From Desulfocorpusculum sp964414345 (GTDB lineage: Bacteria; Desulfobacterota; Desulfocorpusculales; Desulfocorpusculum), in contig CAYPWF010000079.1 of the NCBI GenBank assembly GCA_964414345.1, forward strand, positions 1 through 15,087: a stretch of DNA of 15,087 bases, in the 5' to 3' direction. Position numbers and translations under genes: made by a program. Below the pieces are notes generated by a model that did no database searches, was not told where the DNA came from, and saw only the letters and a program-made list of their open reading frames with translations. Below, one piece after another: positions 14,364 through 15,087 of the stretch; the first letter of the stretch is position 1, and the number at the start of each line of letters is the position of its first letter.

Positions 14364-14843
14364 TCAGGTGTCTTTATGCCCCTGGTGGGGCCCATCTTGC
14401 GAGGCCTCCTGGGTCTCGCCACGGGGGGTACCAAAACAGGTCTCACCCTCCAGGAGACTTGCGAAACTGGCCTGGGAGAGGGTCTGGCGCAGCTGATCTC
14501 TGGCCTTTCTCCATATCTGGTGAACCATGCAGTGCGAACTTCTGGAGCAGCTCTCGGGCCTGAGAAGGCAATCGTTCAAAAAGAGCTCCCCCATTACCGC
14601 CTCCACCACCTCCAGGAGGCTGATCTCGTGGGGGGAGCGCCTGAGGCGATACCCACCCTTGGCCCCCTGGAGGATCTCCAGGATCCCGGCCCTGGCAAGC
14701 TGCTGCCCGATCTTGGCCAGGAAGGGCTCTGGGATCTCCATGGCCTGGGCCACTGCCCATCTGGGGACCACGTCCTTGGCTGGCCTGTTGGCCAGGTATA
14801 GGACACACCTCACAGCGTATTCCCCGGCCCTGGATAGTCGCAT
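14364..14843 (-). CDS. Rrf2-family regulator with three Fe-S-type cysteines (159 aa)
   Basis: A winged-helix transcription factor of the IscR/NsrR/RirA family. MRLSRAGEYAVRCVLYLA at the start is the family's first helix. The DNA-binding helix region is about 28-52 and the wing is LQGAKGGYRLRRSP (58-71). Cys92-x6-Cys99-x5-Cys105 matches the position of the [Fe-S] ligands in IscR. A further Cys136 lies near the C-terminus. The ATG at 14843 is chosen because the promoter's predicted start (about 14877) lies just upstream; the open frame extending to the window edge is not part of the gene. It is the first gene of the cydAB-rubrerythrin operon and probably represses it until its cluster reacts with O2 or NO. 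Which signal it senses is not shown. Confidence 0.85.
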   Translation of the reverse strand: MRLSRAGEYAVRCVLYLANRPAKDVVPRWAVAQAMEIPEPFLAKIGQQLARAGILEILQGAKGGYRLRRSPHEISLLEVVEAVMGELFLNDCLLRPESCSRSSHCMVHQIWRKARDQLRQTLSQASFASLLEGETCFGTPRGETQEASQDGPHQGHKDT

Positions 14844-14855
14844 CCCCGATCCCCA

Positions 14856-14886
14856 AAGACTGGATAAATTGGATCTGGTTAGTCTT
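14856..14886 (-). promoter_or_regulatory. 31-bp interrupted dyad over the operon start, possible Rrf2 operator
   Basis: AAGACT (14856-14861) and AGTCTT (14881-14886) are perfect inverted arms with a 19-base centre, in which three more of nine positions are symmetric. The dyad overlaps the -10 and the predicted transcript start, suiting autorepression. Arm sequence begins AAGA, as in several Rrf2 operators, but it is not a match to a known consensus. Confidence 0.45.
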
Positions 14887-14912
14887 ATATCAGCTCCCCA
14901 AAAACCTGTCAA
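14884..14912 (-). promoter_or_regulatory. strong sigma70 promoter of the Rrf2-cydAB-rubrerythrin operon
   Basis: On the - strand, TTGACA (14907-14912; perfect), a 17-bp spacer and TATAAG (14884-14889; 5 of 6) with an extended TG-A element just before it. Predicted start is near 14877, about 34 nt before the regulator's ATG. Confidence 0.8.
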
Positions 14913-15018
14913 GCATTTTTTGCAGTTGGTCAAGGGGGGTGATGGCATTTCTCTCCGCTTCAAGTCTTCAGCGCTTGATTTTCCAAAGGATTTGGCCTCC
15001 GGGGGATACTTGCCCCCT

Positions 15019-15055
15019 CCCTCGGTCGCCCTCAGCTTAGCTTCGGGCGAGAGGG
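15019..15055. repeat. hairpin at the right edge
   Basis: CCCTC-GG-TCGCCC (15019-15031) pairs with GGGCGA-GAGGG (15045-15055): 11 bp with a two-base bulge and a 13-nt loop, followed by TTT on the + strand. The region 14913-15087 has no gene I can support, so what it serves lies outside the window or is unknown. Confidence 0.35.
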
Positions 15056-15087
15056 TTTCCCCCAGGTCCAAATCCTGGAAAATCAAA

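Noticed and set aside
14844..15086. 81-residue N-terminal extension of the Rrf2 regulator to the window edge
   Set aside because: The strong promoter at 14884-14912 lies inside it, and the family starts at the MRLSRAGEYAV motif.
1..15087. CRISPR array, tRNA, rRNA, prophage or insertion sequence
   Set aside because: No regularly spaced repeats, cloverleaf, rRNA sequence, integrase or transposase seen on either strand.

Overview
The window is GC-rich (estimated by eye, not counted) and uses AGG, CTC and CTG codons heavily. It reads as a chromosomal segment of an anaerobic Gram-negative bacterium. It encodes a beta-barrel porin ending in Phe, several Sec-exported envelope proteins, and an oxygen-defence operon of Rrf2 regulator, cytochrome bd and rubrerythrin, as often found in strict anaerobes. 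The overall style resembles deltaproteobacteria (Desulfobacterota). That placement is inference; there is no rRNA or marker gene here. I see no tRNA, CRISPR array, insertion sequence or phage gene.

Left part, + strand. 176-2646 holds two overlapping, paralogous genes for exported DUF4139-type proteins. After a 390-base gap with a nested stem structure and a good sigma70 promoter comes an ArsR-family regulator (3036-3503). Its last 43 residues are Cys/His-rich and have their own Shine-Dalgarno sequence and ATG (3372). It is followed by two overlapping half-length permease genes (3716-4195 and 4182-4724) whose products look like homologous halves of a COG0701-type transporter. This looks like a metal or metalloid (or thiol-reactive solute) export module with a sensor and a small metal-binding peptide; the substrate is not known.

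Middle part. 5158-6693 is a 511-residue outer-membrane porin with a roughly 220-nt structured leader and a strong intrinsic terminator. 7154-9055 is an exported protein joining a CsgG/TolB-like domain, a Pro-rich linker and five FG-GAP/VCBS-like Asp-rich repeats, again with a clear terminator. A patatin-like phospholipase (9297-10247, - strand) and a METTL7/UbiE-like SAM methyltransferase (10607-11233, + strand) are divergently arranged; both could act on lipids.

Right part, - strand. An operon reads leftward from a near-consensus promoter at 14884-14912: an Rrf2 regulator with three Fe-S-type cysteines, cydA, cydB and rubrerythrin. A 31-bp interrupted dyad covers the likely transcription start. 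The simplest model is that the cluster regulator senses oxygen, NO or iron-sulfur status and controls an oxygen-reducing quinol oxidase plus a peroxide-reducing rubrerythrin.

No large undescribed system is evident. The most unusual items are the in-frame nested Cys-rich peptide in the arsR-like gene, the split permease, and the porin leader with a 14-nt match to the anti-Shine-Dalgarno complement that serves no obvious gene.
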